From NCBI GenBank assembly GCA_963818645.1, contig CAWFTF010000025.1, positions 1 through 64,000 on the forward strand: a DNA stretch of 64,000 bases. Reading direction: 5' to 3'. Position 1 is the stretch's first letter. The number at the start of each line of letters is the position of its first letter. The notes beneath the pieces are model-generated. The model was given only the letters and a program-made list of their open reading frames with translations. It did no database searches and was not told the DNA's origin. This document shows, piece by piece, positions 1-9,956 of the stretch. Position numbers and translations under genes: made by a program. Source of the stretch: Gp6-AA40 sp963818645. GTDB taxonomy: Bacteria; Acidobacteriota; Vicinamibacteria; Vicinamibacterales; UBA2999.

Positions 1-701
1 GCGCCGACGAGCAACTCGCTCATCCACGCCACGCCGGCAGTGGCACCCACGAGCAGCGCAATCGACTGTGAGATCGACGTTCGGGGCGGCGGGCCGACCT
101 GCTTGTGTGGTTGTCTGTGAGTCTTGAGGGTGAACACAAGGCTCGCGCAGTAGGTGACGAGCAGGACAACGGCAATCTCCGTGTCCATCCGGAGTTCAGG
201 CTCCTGCCCGGCTCGCCTCGAGAGGGCGTGAAAAACCGCGGGCACGACGAGCGCGACAACGCTCAGAAGCAGCATCGTCGTCGCGAGCCCCGCCGCAGTG
301 CGATTGAAACGTTGGACGGGACGACGCACCCCTCCGACCAGCGCGGCAAGGCCAAACACCAGCAAGGTGTTGCCGATGATCGAGCCGGTCAGTGACGCCT
401 TGACGAGATCGATGTATCCCGCTCGAAGCGCGAAGGCGCCGATGATCAACTCGGCGATGTTCCCGAAGGTCGCGTTGAGCAAGCCGCCGATCGATCCGCC
501 GAGGTGGGCCGCGAGAGTGTCGGTCGCGCGGCCGATGTATCCCGCGAGCGGGACGATGGCAAGGATCGATGCCAGGAAAATCGCGGTGCGTTTCCCGGGC
601 GCGAAGACTTCAAGAGCCAACGCGGCCGTGAACGCACAAGCCAGAAGTGCGGGCGCCCCGTATCGTTCAAGCCACGAACGCAAATGCCGTCGCTCTTGCA
701 A
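1..701 (-). CDS. Ca2+/H+ antiporter (CaxA family), C-terminus beyond the window edge
   Basis: Cation/proton exchanger of the inner membrane; the family exports Ca2+ in exchange for H+. About 233 of the usual ~360 residues are present, the rest lying left of base 1. Reading the minus strand gives hydrophobic segments around the family signature GGLLNATFGNIAELIIGAFA (positions about 430-500), whose acidic residue is the ion-binding Glu of the first CaCA repeat; a linker and a further membrane segment follow. There is no ATG: the frame opens after a stop near 770, and TTG at 701 with GAGG eight bases upstream is the best start (CTG at 737 is an alternative). It is divergent from the ABC exporter at 745, so the two promoters must share about 45 bases. 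Family call firm, start uncertain. Confidence 0.8.
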   Translation of the reverse strand, partial: MQERRHLRSWLERYGAPALLACAFTAALALEVFAPGKRTAIFLASILAIVPLAGYIGRATDTLAAHLGGSIGGLLNATFGNIAELIIGAFALRAGYIDLVKASLTGSIIGNTLLVFGLAALVGGVRRPVQRFNRTAAGLATTMLLLSVVALVVPAVFHALSRRAGQEPELRMDTEIAVVLLVTYCASLVFTLKTHRQPHKQVGPPPRTSISQSIALLVGATAGVAWMSELLVG

Positions 702-744
702 TGCCAGTGCCTCGATCTGTTCCCCGGAGGCTCTCAGCGATAAG

Positions 745-2574
745 ATGCGCCCGATGAGCCCCGAGCCCGCGGGTCATATGCTGCACCGTCTGCGTGAACG
801 TCAGGAATGGCAGTTCTTCGCGGCTCTGCCGAAGGCGGATAGCTTCCTCGCCCTCGTCTGGTGGGCAGTGTTGCTGCTGCGCGGCGTTCTGCCCGCGCTC
901 TTTGCCGTGGCGATGGGCGTGCTGGTTGCCGCGGTGCAAAGAGGTGAGAGCCTCGCGGAACCGCTTACGGTCGTGGGCGTCATCTTCGTCCTGCTTCAGG
1001 TCCTGACGCCGATCCATACGGCCATCGGGTTCAACCTCGGAGATCGGACCGCCGCATATCTCTACGACCGGTTGACGACGGCGTGCGTGCGCCCGCAGGG
1101 CATGGGGCACCTCGAGGACCCGTCACTCATGGGCGACCTGACGGTGGCGCGCGATTTCGACCTCGGCATGACGGGTCCGCCGTTGTCGTACTCAATGGAC
1201 TTCATCGCCGGCGGTCTGGTTGGCATCGTCGGTGGCCTTGCCGCCGCCGTCGTGCTGTTCGGCTTCTCATGGTGGGCGCCAATCGTTCTGGTGAGTGCGT
1301 GGCTCGCGACACATTGGCTGTTGCGTGAGAGCGGTATCTGGCGCGATCGCAACACCGATGACGTGCGGAGCGCGCAGCGCGACGCCGACTACGCGTACCG
1401 TCTCGCGGTCGATCCACCGGCCAGCAAGGAACTGCGGCTCTTCGGCCTGGTGCGTTGGAACATCGATCGATTCGTCGCTCGGCGCACGCGCCTGCATGCG
1501 CTTCAGTACGAGGCGACGCGACTGCGTCAGCGCCCGCTCACGTGGAGCGTGCTGATCGTCACCGCTGCGAACGTCGCCGTGTTGTGGTCGATTGCCGCGG
1601 CGGCCGCTGCCGGTCGCATCGATCTTGGCGAGATCGTGATCTACGCGCAGTGCGCGGTGGCGACGTCGATGATTGCGTTCGGCGGTCTCAACTGGGCACT
1701 CGATGGCGCATCGGCGCCTGTGGCCGCAGTTCGGCGGTTGCTGCCGGCCATGGCGAGCGCTGGACGATTGACCTCCGGTGAGCGATCGGCAGCCAGGTTG
1801 CCCGCGCGCCAGATTCGCTTTCGCGACGTGACGTTTGCTTATCCCGGCGGAACGCCGGTGCTCGATGGCTTCGACCTGACGATTCCTGCCGGCACCTCCC
1901 TTGCGATCGTCGGACAGAATGGCGCCGGCAAGACAACGCTGGCCAAGTTGCTGTGCCGCTTGTATGACCCGCAGAACGGCGGAATCGAAATCGATGGCGT
2001 CGACGTGCGCAATCTCGATCTTACTGAGTGGCGGACACGGCTGGCTGCGGTCTTTCAGGATTTCACGCGATTCGAGCTCTCACTCCGCGACAACGTCGCC
2101 CCGTCTGGTGCGCCCGACGATGTGGTGCTGAGCGCGCTCGACGCTGCGGGCGCCTCGAAGCTGGCGCGACTCGATACCGTGCTGGCGCGCGGCTACGACG
2201 ACGGGATAGAGCTGTCAGGCGGGCAGTGGCAGCGGGTCGCGCTGGCGCGTGCCTTGTGCGCCGTCAAGGAAGGCGCCGGTGTGGTGTTGCTCGACGAGCC
2301 GACTGCGCAGCTCGATGTTCGAGGCGAGGCGGAGATCTTCGAGCGGATCCTCGCCGCCACGCGCCACTGCACGACGATCCTGATCTCACACCGGTTCTCG
2401 ACCGTTCGTCATGTCGATCGGATCTGCGTGCTCGAGAGGGGGAAGGTCGTCGAGTTCGGCACGCACGCCGAATTGATGGCCCTGAACGGACGCTATCGCA
2501 CGATGTTCGATTTGCAGGCACAGCGCTTCGGCGCGGAGGACGAGGAGGGGAAAAGCTTTGACGTCCTCGCCTGA
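745..2574 (+). CDS. ABC exporter half-transporter, first subunit (membrane domain + ATPase)
   Basis: Fused membrane/ATPase half-transporter of the type I exporter family (609 residues). Residues ~30-340 carry about six hydrophobic segments; the ATPase domain starts near residue 353. Visible motifs are Walker A GQNGAGKTTL (~390), the signature LSGGQWQRVALARAL (~490), Walker B VVLLDEPTAQLD (~514) and the switch His in ISHRF. The frame is open to base 298, but that part is antisense to the antiporter; in-frame ATGs lie at 745, 754 and 778. I chose 745 because GGAGG lies 14 bases upstream, although 778 is possible. The next gene overlaps it by 17 bases, so the two very likely form a heterodimeric exporter. 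The substrate cannot be told from sequence. Confidence 0.82.
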   Translation: MRPMSPEPAGHMLHRLRERQEWQFFAALPKADSFLALVWWAVLLLRGVLPALFAVAMGVLVAAVQRGESLAEPLTVVGVIFVLLQVLTPIHTAIGFNLGDRTAAYLYDRLTTACVRPQGMGHLEDPSLMGDLTVARDFDLGMTGPPLSYSMDFIAGGLVGIVGGLAAAVVLFGFSWWAPIVLVSAWLATHWLLRESGIWRDRNTDDVRSAQRDADYAYRLAVDPPASKELRLFGLVRWNIDRFVARRTRLHALQYEATRLRQRPLTWSVLIVTAANVAVLWSIAAAAAAGRIDLGEIVIYAQCAVATSMIAFGGLNWALDGASAPVAAVRRLLPAMASAGRLTSGERSAARLPARQIRFRDVTFAYPGGTPVLDGFDLTIPAGTSLAIVGQNGAGKTTLAKLLCRLYDPQNGGIEIDGVDVRNLDLTEWRTRLAAVFQDFTRFELSLRDNVAPSGAPDDVVLSALDAAGASKLARLDTVLARGYDDGIELSGGQWQRVALARALCAVKEGAGVVLLDEPTAQLDVRGEAEIFERILAATRHCTTILISHRFSTVRHVDRICVLERGKVVEFGTHAELMALNGRYRTMFDLQAQRFGAEDEEGKSFDVLA

Positions 2575-4369
2575 CACGCGGCAGAACGTCGATCGTCTTC
2601 CGCCAGGTCTGTCGTCGATGTGGCGTTTGTGCAAGCTGGGTTACCGGCATGAGCGCGGGCTTTTGCTTGCGGCGTTCTCGCTGGCGCTGCTGTCGGCGCT
2701 GCCCGATTCGCTGCTCGCGCTCTGGTTCAAGCTGCTCGGCGACGGCGCACTCGCGCGCAACTGGTCGCTCGTCGTGTTTGCGGCGGTTGCGCTCGGTGTG
2801 TCGTCCACGGCGACGTGGTTCCTTCAGACCGTCAGCACGAGGGTTCAACGCCGATTCCGCGACAAGGTGACAATCGCGCTCGAATCGCACGTGGCGACGC
2901 TGCTCGCCTCGATTGCCACCATCGCGCATCAGGAGCGCCCCGAGTATCTGGATCGACTGGCCGTCCTGCGCAACCAGGTCTTCATGCTCGACCACATGTA
3001 CATGTCGCTCTTCACGACGTGTGCGTGGGTCCTTCGGCTGGTCGTGACCGTTGGATTGCTCGTCTCGATTCATCCAGCGCTCGTGCTCCTGCTGTTGTGT
3101 GCGCTTCCGACCGTGCTCACGTCCGCATGGCGGCCAGCGGTCGAGAGAAATGCGTTCGAGCGTGGCGCGCAGGCGAATCGACTGGCTCGGCATCTCTTCG
3201 ACATTGCGACGACCGCACCTGCGGGGAAAGAAGTCCGCGTTACCGGCATCGGCACTCGCCTGATCAAAGAGCGCAGGCTCGCATGGGAGTTCAGCAACCG
3301 GCCCATCTCCGCCGCCCGATGGCGTACTGCCGGGTGGCACACGGCCGCGTGGGCCGTGTTCGGTGTCGGTTACGTGGGCGCGATTGTCTTCGTCGCGTAC
3401 GGCCTTGGCGCGCCCGCGGGAGATGTGCTTCTTGCGCTCGCTGCGGGCTCGCGCCTGTCGTTCTACGTCGGGGCGACCGTTGGAGAGATTGGCTTCCTTC
3501 GTGGGGTGTGGATGGATGCGGCGATCAGGCTTGCGTGGCTCGAGGACTATGCCAGCTCATTGGTGGCAAATGCCGATCAGCCGGCGCCCGCGAGGCTCAG
3601 TCAGGGCATTCGTTTCGAGCACGTGTCGTTTGTCTATCCGGGCACCGACCGCCTCGTGCTCAACGATGTGAATCTCGATCTGCCTGCGGGCTCGGTCGTG
3701 GCCGTCGTCGGTGAGAACGGAGCAGGGAAGTCCACACTCGTCAAACTGCTGGCCAAGATGTATGAGCCAACCAGCGGCCGGATCCTGATCGACCAGACCG
3801 ATCTTGCGCGTATCCCGCCGATGGAATGGCGCGCCCGGCTGGCTGGTGCGTTTCAGGATTTCTTCCGTTTCGAGTTTCTCGCCCGTTACACGGTTGGTGT
3901 GGGCGATGTTCCTCGCCTCGACAATGAACCAGCTGTGATCAAGGCTGTGAGCCGCGCTGGCGCCGACGATGTGGTGGTGAAGCTGACGGAAGGACTCGAG
4001 ACGCAGCTCGGTCGTACGTGGCCGGGTGGCGTGGATGTCAGCTTCGGTCAGTGGCAGAAGCTGGCCCTCGCGCGCGGCTTCATGCGTGACGAACCCATCG
4101 TGTTGGTGCTCGACGAACCGACTGCCGCGCTCGATGCGGAAACCGAGCATGCCTTGTTCGAGCGCTACGCTGCCGCCGTGCGCGATGACAGTACTGAAGG
4201 CCGCATCACCATTCTCGTCTCGCATCGCTTCTCGACCGTGCGGATGGCGGACCTGATCGTCGTGCTCGATGGCGCACGCGTCGTCGAGGTTGGATCGCAC
4301 GAGGCCCTGATGGCGCGAGCGGGTCAGTACTCTCAGCTCTACGGCATTCAAGCGGCGGCCTATCGATAG
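2558..4369 (+). CDS. ABC exporter half-transporter, second subunit
   Basis: Second fused membrane/ATPase subunit (603 residues), a likely heterodimer partner of the preceding gene. It starts at TTG inside the end of that gene, directly after a strong AGGAGGGG ribosome site, which suggests translational coupling. The membrane domain spans residues ~20-330. The ATPase has Walker A GENGAGKSTL (~385), Walker B VLVLDEPTAALD (~516) and the switch region SHRFSTVR. The signature reads VSFGQWQKLALAR instead of LSGGQ, so one composite ATP site of the dimer may be degenerate, as in many heterodimeric exporters. No neighbour reveals the cargo. Confidence 0.82.
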   Translation: MTSSPDTRQNVDRLPPGLSSMWRLCKLGYRHERGLLLAAFSLALLSALPDSLLALWFKLLGDGALARNWSLVVFAAVALGVSSTATWFLQTVSTRVQRRFRDKVTIALESHVATLLASIATIAHQERPEYLDRLAVLRNQVFMLDHMYMSLFTTCAWVLRLVVTVGLLVSIHPALVLLLLCALPTVLTSAWRPAVERNAFERGAQANRLARHLFDIATTAPAGKEVRVTGIGTRLIKERRLAWEFSNRPISAARWRTAGWHTAAWAVFGVGYVGAIVFVAYGLGAPAGDVLLALAAGSRLSFYVGATVGEIGFLRGVWMDAAIRLAWLEDYASSLVANADQPAPARLSQGIRFEHVSFVYPGTDRLVLNDVNLDLPAGSVVAVVGENGAGKSTLVKLLAKMYEPTSGRILIDQTDLARIPPMEWRARLAGAFQDFFRFEFLARYTVGVGDVPRLDNEPAVIKAVSRAGADDVVVKLTEGLETQLGRTWPGGVDVSFGQWQKLALARGFMRDEPIVLVLDEPTAALDAETEHALFERYAAAVRDDSTEGRITILVSHRFSTVRMADLIVVLDGARVVEVGSHEALMARAGQYSQLYGIQAAAYR

Positions 4370-4422
4370 CCTGTGCAAGCGCGCGCGGGCTCGCGAGCGC
4401 TCGATGCAGGAGCGCGCAATGC

Positions 4423-5259
4423 GTGACGCCGTTCGGTTGGCACCGAGCGTGCGTCGGCTTCGCCATCGTGGACGCTGAATTCACCGCACAAGTCGAAGCA
4501 TTCGCCCGTGTGTATTTGATCCCGACGGCATGGAAACTTCTGGGTGCCGTTGCTCTGTGGATCGTCGGCGGTTGGGTCATCAAGCTCGCCCGGGCAGCCC
4601 TGAGCCGTTTCCTGCATCTGCGCCAGTTCGATGTCACGCTCGCGTCGTACGTCGAGGGCACTGCGGCGGTCCTGCTTCAGGTTCTCCTCTTCATCGCCGT
4701 CCTTGGCGTTCTCGGTATTGAGACGACCTCGTTCGCGGCGCTGCTGGCCGCTGCGGGTCTGGCGGTAGGCGCAGCGTGGTCCGGTCTGCTCGCCAACTTC
4801 GCGGCGGGCGTATTTCTACTGGTGTTTCGACCGTTCAAGGTAGGAGACACGATCGCCGCCGCCACCGTCACAGGGACCGTGCGCGAGGTCGGCTTGTTCG
4901 TGACATCGATTGTGACGGCGGACAATGTCCTGACCTACGTCGGCAACAACCGGCTGTTCTCTGACAACGTACAGAACTTCAGCGCGACGCCGTTTCGACG
5001 CGTCGATCTCACGGTACAGTTGCTGCCGGACGTCGACTCGGAGGTCGTGACGTTGCGGCTTCGCCAGCGCCTGCGTCAGATCCCGCATCTGCTCGACACG
5101 CCGGCTCCGGTGATCGAGATTCTGTCGTTCAACATTGTGGGGACGGCAGTCGCGCCGGTGCTGGCCGTGCGCCCCTTCTGTCGCAATGAGCACTACGCCC
5201 AGGTCTTCTTCGACACCACGCGGGCAATCCAGGAAACCTGTGCCCAGGTGCACGTGTGA
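4423..5259 (+). CDS. MscS-family mechanosensitive channel
   Basis: Small-conductance mechanosensitive channel protein (278 residues) of the inner membrane. Hydrophobic segments lie at about residues 35-60, 75-100 and 105-135; the third is the Gly/Ala-rich pore helix (LLAAAGLAVGAAWSGLLANF) typical of MscS. It is followed by the beta domain (FRPFKVGDTIAAATVTGTV) and the conserved NN-x-FSDNVQNFSATPFRRVD stretch. GTG at 4423 has CAGGAG ten bases upstream; GTG at 4468 is an alternative that would trim 15 residues. The next gene overlaps its 3' end by 20 bases. The channel releases solutes on hypo-osmotic shock. Confidence 0.85.
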   Translation: MTPFGWHRACVGFAIVDAEFTAQVEAFARVYLIPTAWKLLGAVALWIVGGWVIKLARAALSRFLHLRQFDVTLASYVEGTAAVLLQVLLFIAVLGVLGIETTSFAALLAAAGLAVGAAWSGLLANFAAGVFLLVFRPFKVGDTIAAATVTGTVREVGLFVTSIVTADNVLTYVGNNRLFSDNVQNFSATPFRRVDLTVQLLPDVDSEVVTLRLRQRLRQIPHLLDTPAPVIEILSFNIVGTAVAPVLAVRPFCRNEHYAQVFFDTTRAIQETCAQVHV

Positions 5260-5977
5260 GTTCCGCTTCTACGAAGAGCTCAACGACTACCTTCCGCCGG
5301 AGCAACGCAAGCGCACCATCGCGCACGAGATAACGGGTACGCCGTCGGTCAAGGATGCGATCGAGTCGCTCGGCGTGCCGCATACCGAGATCGACCTGAT
5401 TCTCGTTGACGGCCGGTCGGTCCGCTTCGATCGTCGGTTGCGTGGTGGCGAGCGCATCGCCGTGTATCCCGAGTTCGAGCGGTTCGACATCTCTCCGCTC
5501 CATCGCCTGAGACCCAAGCCGTTGCGCGAGCCGCGCTTCGTGGCGGACGTGCATCTCGGGACGCTCGCGCGCTTCCTGCGTCTGCTCGGCTTCGACACTC
5601 GCTACGGCAACGGCCTGGACGATGCGGAGCTTGCGGCGATCACGTCACGGGAGAAGCGGATTCTGCTCACGCGTGATGTGGGGCTGCTCAAGCGCAAGGC
5701 CGTCGTGCGGGGGCAGTGGCTGCGGTCGCGCGATCCCGAGCAGCAGGTGACGGAGATCGTGGAGGCGTTACACCTGAAACGCCTGCTGCGGCCGTTCACG
5801 CGTTGCATGGCGTGCAACGGCGAGCTGGTTGCGATCGCTCGCGAAGGAAGTAGTCCGATCTCGTGCCGCCGCGGGTGTATCGTCGCTTTCGCTCTTTCAG
5901 GCAGTGCCAGGAGTGCCGGCGCGTGTTCTGGCGGGGACGCATTTCCTGCGCCTGCAGCGCCTGGTCGCGATAGGTGA
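5240..5977 (+). CDS. Mut7-C ubiquitin-like/RNase-domain protein, C-terminus frameshifted
   Basis: Two-domain protein of the Mut7-C family: an N-terminal ubiquitin-like (ThiS/MoaD-type) domain (~1-90, FRFYEELNDYL to FERFDISPL) followed by a PIN-like Mut7-C nuclease domain (~100 onward; FVADVHLGTLARFLRLLGFDTRYGN, LLTRD). GTG at 5240 follows AGGA and overlaps the channel gene by 20 bases. The family normally ends in a zinc ribbon with two CxxC pairs. Here CMAC is in frame, but the second pair (CQEC, then RRVFWRG) appears only after a -1 shift near 5855, and THFLRLQRLV only after another near 5936 in a GGGG run. The stop given is that of the uncorrected frame. Function in RNA processing is inferred from the family. 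Confidence 0.68.
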   Translation: MPRCTCEFRFYEELNDYLPPEQRKRTIAHEITGTPSVKDAIESLGVPHTEIDLILVDGRSVRFDRRLRGGERIAVYPEFERFDISPLHRLRPKPLREPRFVADVHLGTLARFLRLLGFDTRYGNGLDDAELAAITSREKRILLTRDVGLLKRKAVVRGQWLRSRDPEQQVTEIVEALHLKRLLRPFTRCMACNGELVAIAREGSSPISCRRGCIVAFALSGSARSAGACSGGDAFPAPAAPGRDR

Positions 5978-5983
5978 CGAAGT

Positions 5984-8900
5984 CTACGCCAACGCCAATC
6001 ACCGGCCGCAACGAACGCGGCCCAGTAGAACGGGTGAGTCGACTGCCCAGCGGCTCGGCGGGCGTGCAGTACGGTGAGGTTCGCCTCGTGCACGGCATTA
6101 GCGGTATCGAGTGTCTTCTTCAGTCGACCTTCATAGAGCGAACGCATCCAGAGACGGGCTGCATCGTCCTCGACCGGCCAGAGGCTCATGATGACGGTGC
6201 GGACACCAGCGATCTGAAACGCTCGGCGGAGGCCGAACACTCCTTCACCCGCACTCACTTTCCCCACCCCGGTGTCGCAGGCCGAGAGCACTGCCCACTC
6301 TACGCCAGAGAGATCGAGTCCCGACATCTCTTCGGCCGTCAGGATACCGTCGTCCTCGCCGCTTTCCGCTGACGCTCGCCGATTGGCGCCGGCGAGCGCA
6401 ACGCCAGAAAGCAATAAGGGACTCTCCGGGATGGTGGCTGGCAGTTGCCGGGCTCGAGTTCTCGTTCCGGACGCCAGACCGCCCACGGCCCGCAAGCCGT
6501 CGGTCGTGGACGGACAGGACGCACCCAAGAAAAAACCGTGTGTTGCGAGGTGGATGACTTGGTGCCTGGGTGCCTCTTGTTTGAACAGGCGCTCAGTAGC
6601 TTCGTGCGAGACAAGAACGCGAGCCGCCATACTGCCGCCGAGGCCGCGCCACAGCTGCGCCACGTCTTGCACTTCCCGCACCGTTCCAGAGAGCGGGCCA
6701 AACTGCATCGTCTGAAAACTGTCACAGTGCGATTGCGGAGAGCGCAGACTGTACGCGGCGGGTCGTGGAGAGATCTGATCCGTTCTGGCGCGCGAGAAGA
6801 TCGAGGCGTCATCGAATGCCGGACCGCCAACTGCGAGGAGACTGCGAGCTGATTCCTTCGTGACTTCCTCCGTCTGAACAAGATCCCTTTCGGCTGTCAG
6901 ATAGTGAATGACTGGCGCTTCTTCCAGCACGAACTCCATCTTCCCGCCCGGGAGGGCGGCTAGTGGCACCAAACTCAGCGCGTCGTCCGGTACCACGAAC
7001 ACAGTTGCTCTGTCCGCGAGATGTGGATAGAGCGGATCCCAAATCGCGGCGCGGAGTGCGGCGCCCGACATTCGCAGTGCGTCTGATGGGGGCTTGGTCC
7101 GATCGAGTTTGACTGGCGCGGCTGATACCTCGGATCGCCACTGGACAACCAGCGCGTCGATCGAACCGGCGTCGCCGAGTTGAACAACGACCGGCTGCCC
7201 TTCAGGTCTGACGATGAAGGCGAGATACGACGGGCGGCTGGTGGCTGAGCCACGCGCAAAGACGGTGTGGGTATAGCGCACATACGAAACGAGCGCACTT
7301 CGTGGCGGCATCGCCCTACGGATATCGGAAAGGCTTGCGCGCTCGTACAGAGCTCTGCGCTGAACTTTGCGCTGCGCTGCGCCAATGCGCGTTCTGCCTG
7401 TTCCTTCGTTCGTCGGGCCTCTTCGATCTGAATCGCATAACGGTCTGGAGCCTGCGCCTCAGGGCCTCTCACCACTAGGGCAGCCAGACGGTTCTGCGCG
7501 GAGACCAGCGAGGCGCGCAACTCGGCAACTCGGCCGATGCAGATGGAGCGGGATGCGCCCTCGACATCATCTCGTCCAGCACCAGCGCCCGACTGCTGAT
7601 CAGAGCGTCGAACGCGGTCGACGCCGAACTGGGGATCGCGTCGCGCAGCAGCATGAGATCGAGGGCCTTCGGGCGGCTCGTCGCATAGTTCAGAGATTGG
7701 CGTTCCGGGAGAGAACGTGTCGCATGAGCCGAAGGTGTTCTCGTCCGGTGTCCTCCGCGGCTTTCGCGTTTTGAATCGCGGCGTCCGACTCGCCCAGCAT
7801 GGCGAGCGCGACCGCGAGGCTCGCCTGAGTGTCGGCATGTGTTGGATGCGCGGGGCCTAAGACCCTGGTCTGGATGGCCAACGCCCGCTCGAGGTATGTC
7901 CGGGCGGCGCGCGCATCGCTCCGAGCCACTTGAAGCTTCCCGTATAAGTCGAGCGTCGCTGCAAAATCCGGATCCGAAGACGGTGTCTGCTCCCAGATTG
8001 CGACCGCACGAGCGGCCAGTTCCTGGGCCAGGGCGCGTTCATCCATGCGCAGGTAAGTTGCCGCAAGGTCTGTCAGCGTGCGTGCGACGTCGCGATGATT
8101 TCGACCCTGGCGCCCTCGCGGATGGCGAGTGCGCGCTGCAGAACTGGAAGAGCCTCTTCGGGTGCCCCCTGTGACAGGAAGACGCCTCCGAGTTCCGTCA
8201 GCGCCAGTGCGACGAAGACGTGATCTGGACCCAGTACACGCTCCCAGATCTCAGCGGATCGGTTCTGTTCGCGGCGGGCGGCGGCGTAGTCACCCAGGCT
8301 TGCATCTACGAGTGCCGCAGGTTGTGCACGGTTGTTGCCACGCTGTCGTGCCACTCGCCGAAGCGCTCCTCCGCAATCGCGATCGCACGTTCGAACAACT
8401 CTCGTGCACCCACGTAGTCACCAAGTCGGTAGTTCACGTTGGCGAGGTTGTTTATGTACGCCCAGGTCTCATAGTGGCGAGGGCCGAACGTGCGTTCAGC
8501 CATCGCCAGCGCGCGCTGCGTGAGTGACCTGGACTCGACGAGGTCGAGGCTGCCGACATTGGACGCAAGGCGTCGTAACGCCAGTGCCGTCGTCGGATGG
8601 TCAGGGCGCAGCGTCTGCTGCGCGACATTGAAGGCCTTCATCGATGTGTCCTTCGCCTCCTGAGTCGGCCCTCGAACCACAACTGAAGGCCAAAAAGGCT
8701 CAGCGCTTCCGCGTACCACCGGGGTGACAGGGAGATCAGCGAGGCCTCGATCGTGACCGCGTCGCGAATCAAAGCGCCCGCCCTGCCGTATTCGCCTTTC
8801 CGCTGGAATGCCCACCCCAGCGCCAGCAACGACTGTGCGACGGGCAATGAGTTGGCCGATTGGCTCTGCGTCGAAGTTCGAGGCCCTGTTGGAGCACGGG

Positions 8901-9460
8901 CAGGGCTTCGTCGATGCGATCGTTTCGAATCAGCGTCACGCCGAGCCGCTCAAGGACATCGGGCAGCAGCGCAGACTCGTCGCGGGTTGGCCTTGCGGAC
9001 GGCTCGGAGACGAGGTGTTGAAGGATGTCGGACGCCTGCTGGAACTGCCCCGTGCTTGCGAGCGCGTCCGCCAGATTCAGTCGTGAAACGACCGGACGAG
9101 CATTGGACCATCGGGACGAGCGCTTTCGACGGCCTGCCTGGCGAGTGCGAGTGTGTTGGGGTCCGTTCCCTTTCCGTTGAGCAGGAGTGCCCTCACCAGC
9201 AACTCAGACCACACCGCTACTTCACGCGAAGCAGCGCCGGACTGCTGAATCTGACGCTCCATTTGAGCACGTGCGACCGACTCGGCTCGAACGTATTGAC
9301 CGCCGGCGAGAAGATCGTGCAGCGTCTGTTCCGTGACATCGGAACTACGGGCACACCCGTAGAGCATTGTCGTCGCTGCCACGACTGCGGCAGGAGCCGC
9401 AATGAAGCAACCGAATCCCCGGCGAGGCGGTGAACGACATCCCTTTCTGATAACTGGCAC
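5984..9460 (-). pseudogene. TPR-CHAT domain lipoprotein gene, broken by at least eight frameshifts
   Basis: One long gene can be followed through successive minus-strand frames. It starts at 9460 with a hydrophobic N-terminus ending in the lipobox-like MLYGC. Tetratricopeptide repeats follow from ~9100 to 7700 (for example YLERALAIQTRVLGPAHPTH and ERVLGPDHVFVALALTEL). A linker (ATSRPKALDLMLLRDAIPSS, then LVLDE) leads to a CHAT protease-like domain from ~7300. That domain keeps the His of HLATHGFF and the Cys of VLSACDTG, the caspase-type catalytic pair, and ends at FYWAAFVAAGDWR. The frame changes near 7345, 7540, 7700, 8060, 8330, 8650, 8830 and 9080. Conserved protein sequence continues across each break, so these are recent indels or sequencing errors. 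The neighbouring sigma factor and kinase suggest a signalling role. Confidence 0.7.
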
Positions 9461-9501
9461 CTGGATGACGCGGCTCCGTCGGGCCTGTGGCCGACAACCT
9501 C

Positions 9502-9882
9502 TTATATTGGACCTTGCTTGCTCTTGATAGCGTCGGCCAAGGTCCGGAGCACTCGGGTTTCGTCAGCACGCCGCGCGTTCTCGTCTTCGACGTTTCGATT
9601 CCGCGCCTTTTTCGCCACATCCGACACGGCCCGTTCTTTTGCGCCGGAAGTTACACAGGCAGTGCCTCCGTTTCCTGCCGGGACCGGTGTGATCATGGCG
9701 ACGACCAGCAACCCCCCGAGGCCAGCGACGCGTTGAAAGATATCTTCTGCGACTGCGCGCTGCTGATTCAGAGCCGTCGGAGAAACCCTTTTCGGCATCC
9801 TTGCCTTCTCAGCATCCTTGCCTTTCTCAGCGTCCTTACCTTTCTCGGCATCCTTGCCTGATCTCTCGGCGTCTTTGTCCAT
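9502..9882 (-). CDS. small lysine-rich protein with GKDAEK repeats, unknown function
   Basis: Encodes 126 residues from ATG at 9882, preceded by GGAGG. I do not recognise the family. Residues 1-30 are a charged low-complexity stretch built from GKDAEK hexapeptide repeats. Residues ~45-75 contain a hydrophobic segment (VAGLGGLLVVAMITPV) that could cross the membrane. The C-terminus is charged and probably helical. It lies 41 bases upstream of the TPR-CHAT lipoprotein on the same strand, so the two look co-transcribed, and it is divergent from the sigma factor. Unlike its neighbour it is not frameshifted. It could be a small partner or anchor in the CHAT locus; that is inference. Confidence 0.55.
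   Translation of the reverse strand: MDKDAERSGKDAEKGKDAEKGKDAEKARMPKRVSPTALNQQRAVAEDIFQRVAGLGGLLVVAMITPVPAGNGGTACVTSGAKERAVSDVAKKARNRNVEDENARRADETRVLRTLADAIKSKQGPI
9790..9880. repeat. about five imperfect 18-bp tandem repeats inside a coding region
   Basis: The 18-bp unit TTCTCAGCATCCTTGCCT recurs with a few substitutions. On the minus strand it encodes the GKDAEK hexapeptides at the start of the small protein at 9502-9882. Copy number is likely to vary between strains. Confidence 0.7.
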
Positions 9883-9956
9883 ACGTCCTCCGCCGCTGTG
9901 CGGCAAACTACTCTGGCTGCGCAAGCGCCCGGACCAGTTCATTCCAGAGCGTCTGC

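Noticed and set aside
298..744. In-frame extension of the first ABC subunit upstream of 745
   Set aside because: The residues are Arg/Ala/Ser-rich with no family similarity and lie antisense to a clear Ca2+/H+ antiporter sequence on the minus strand.
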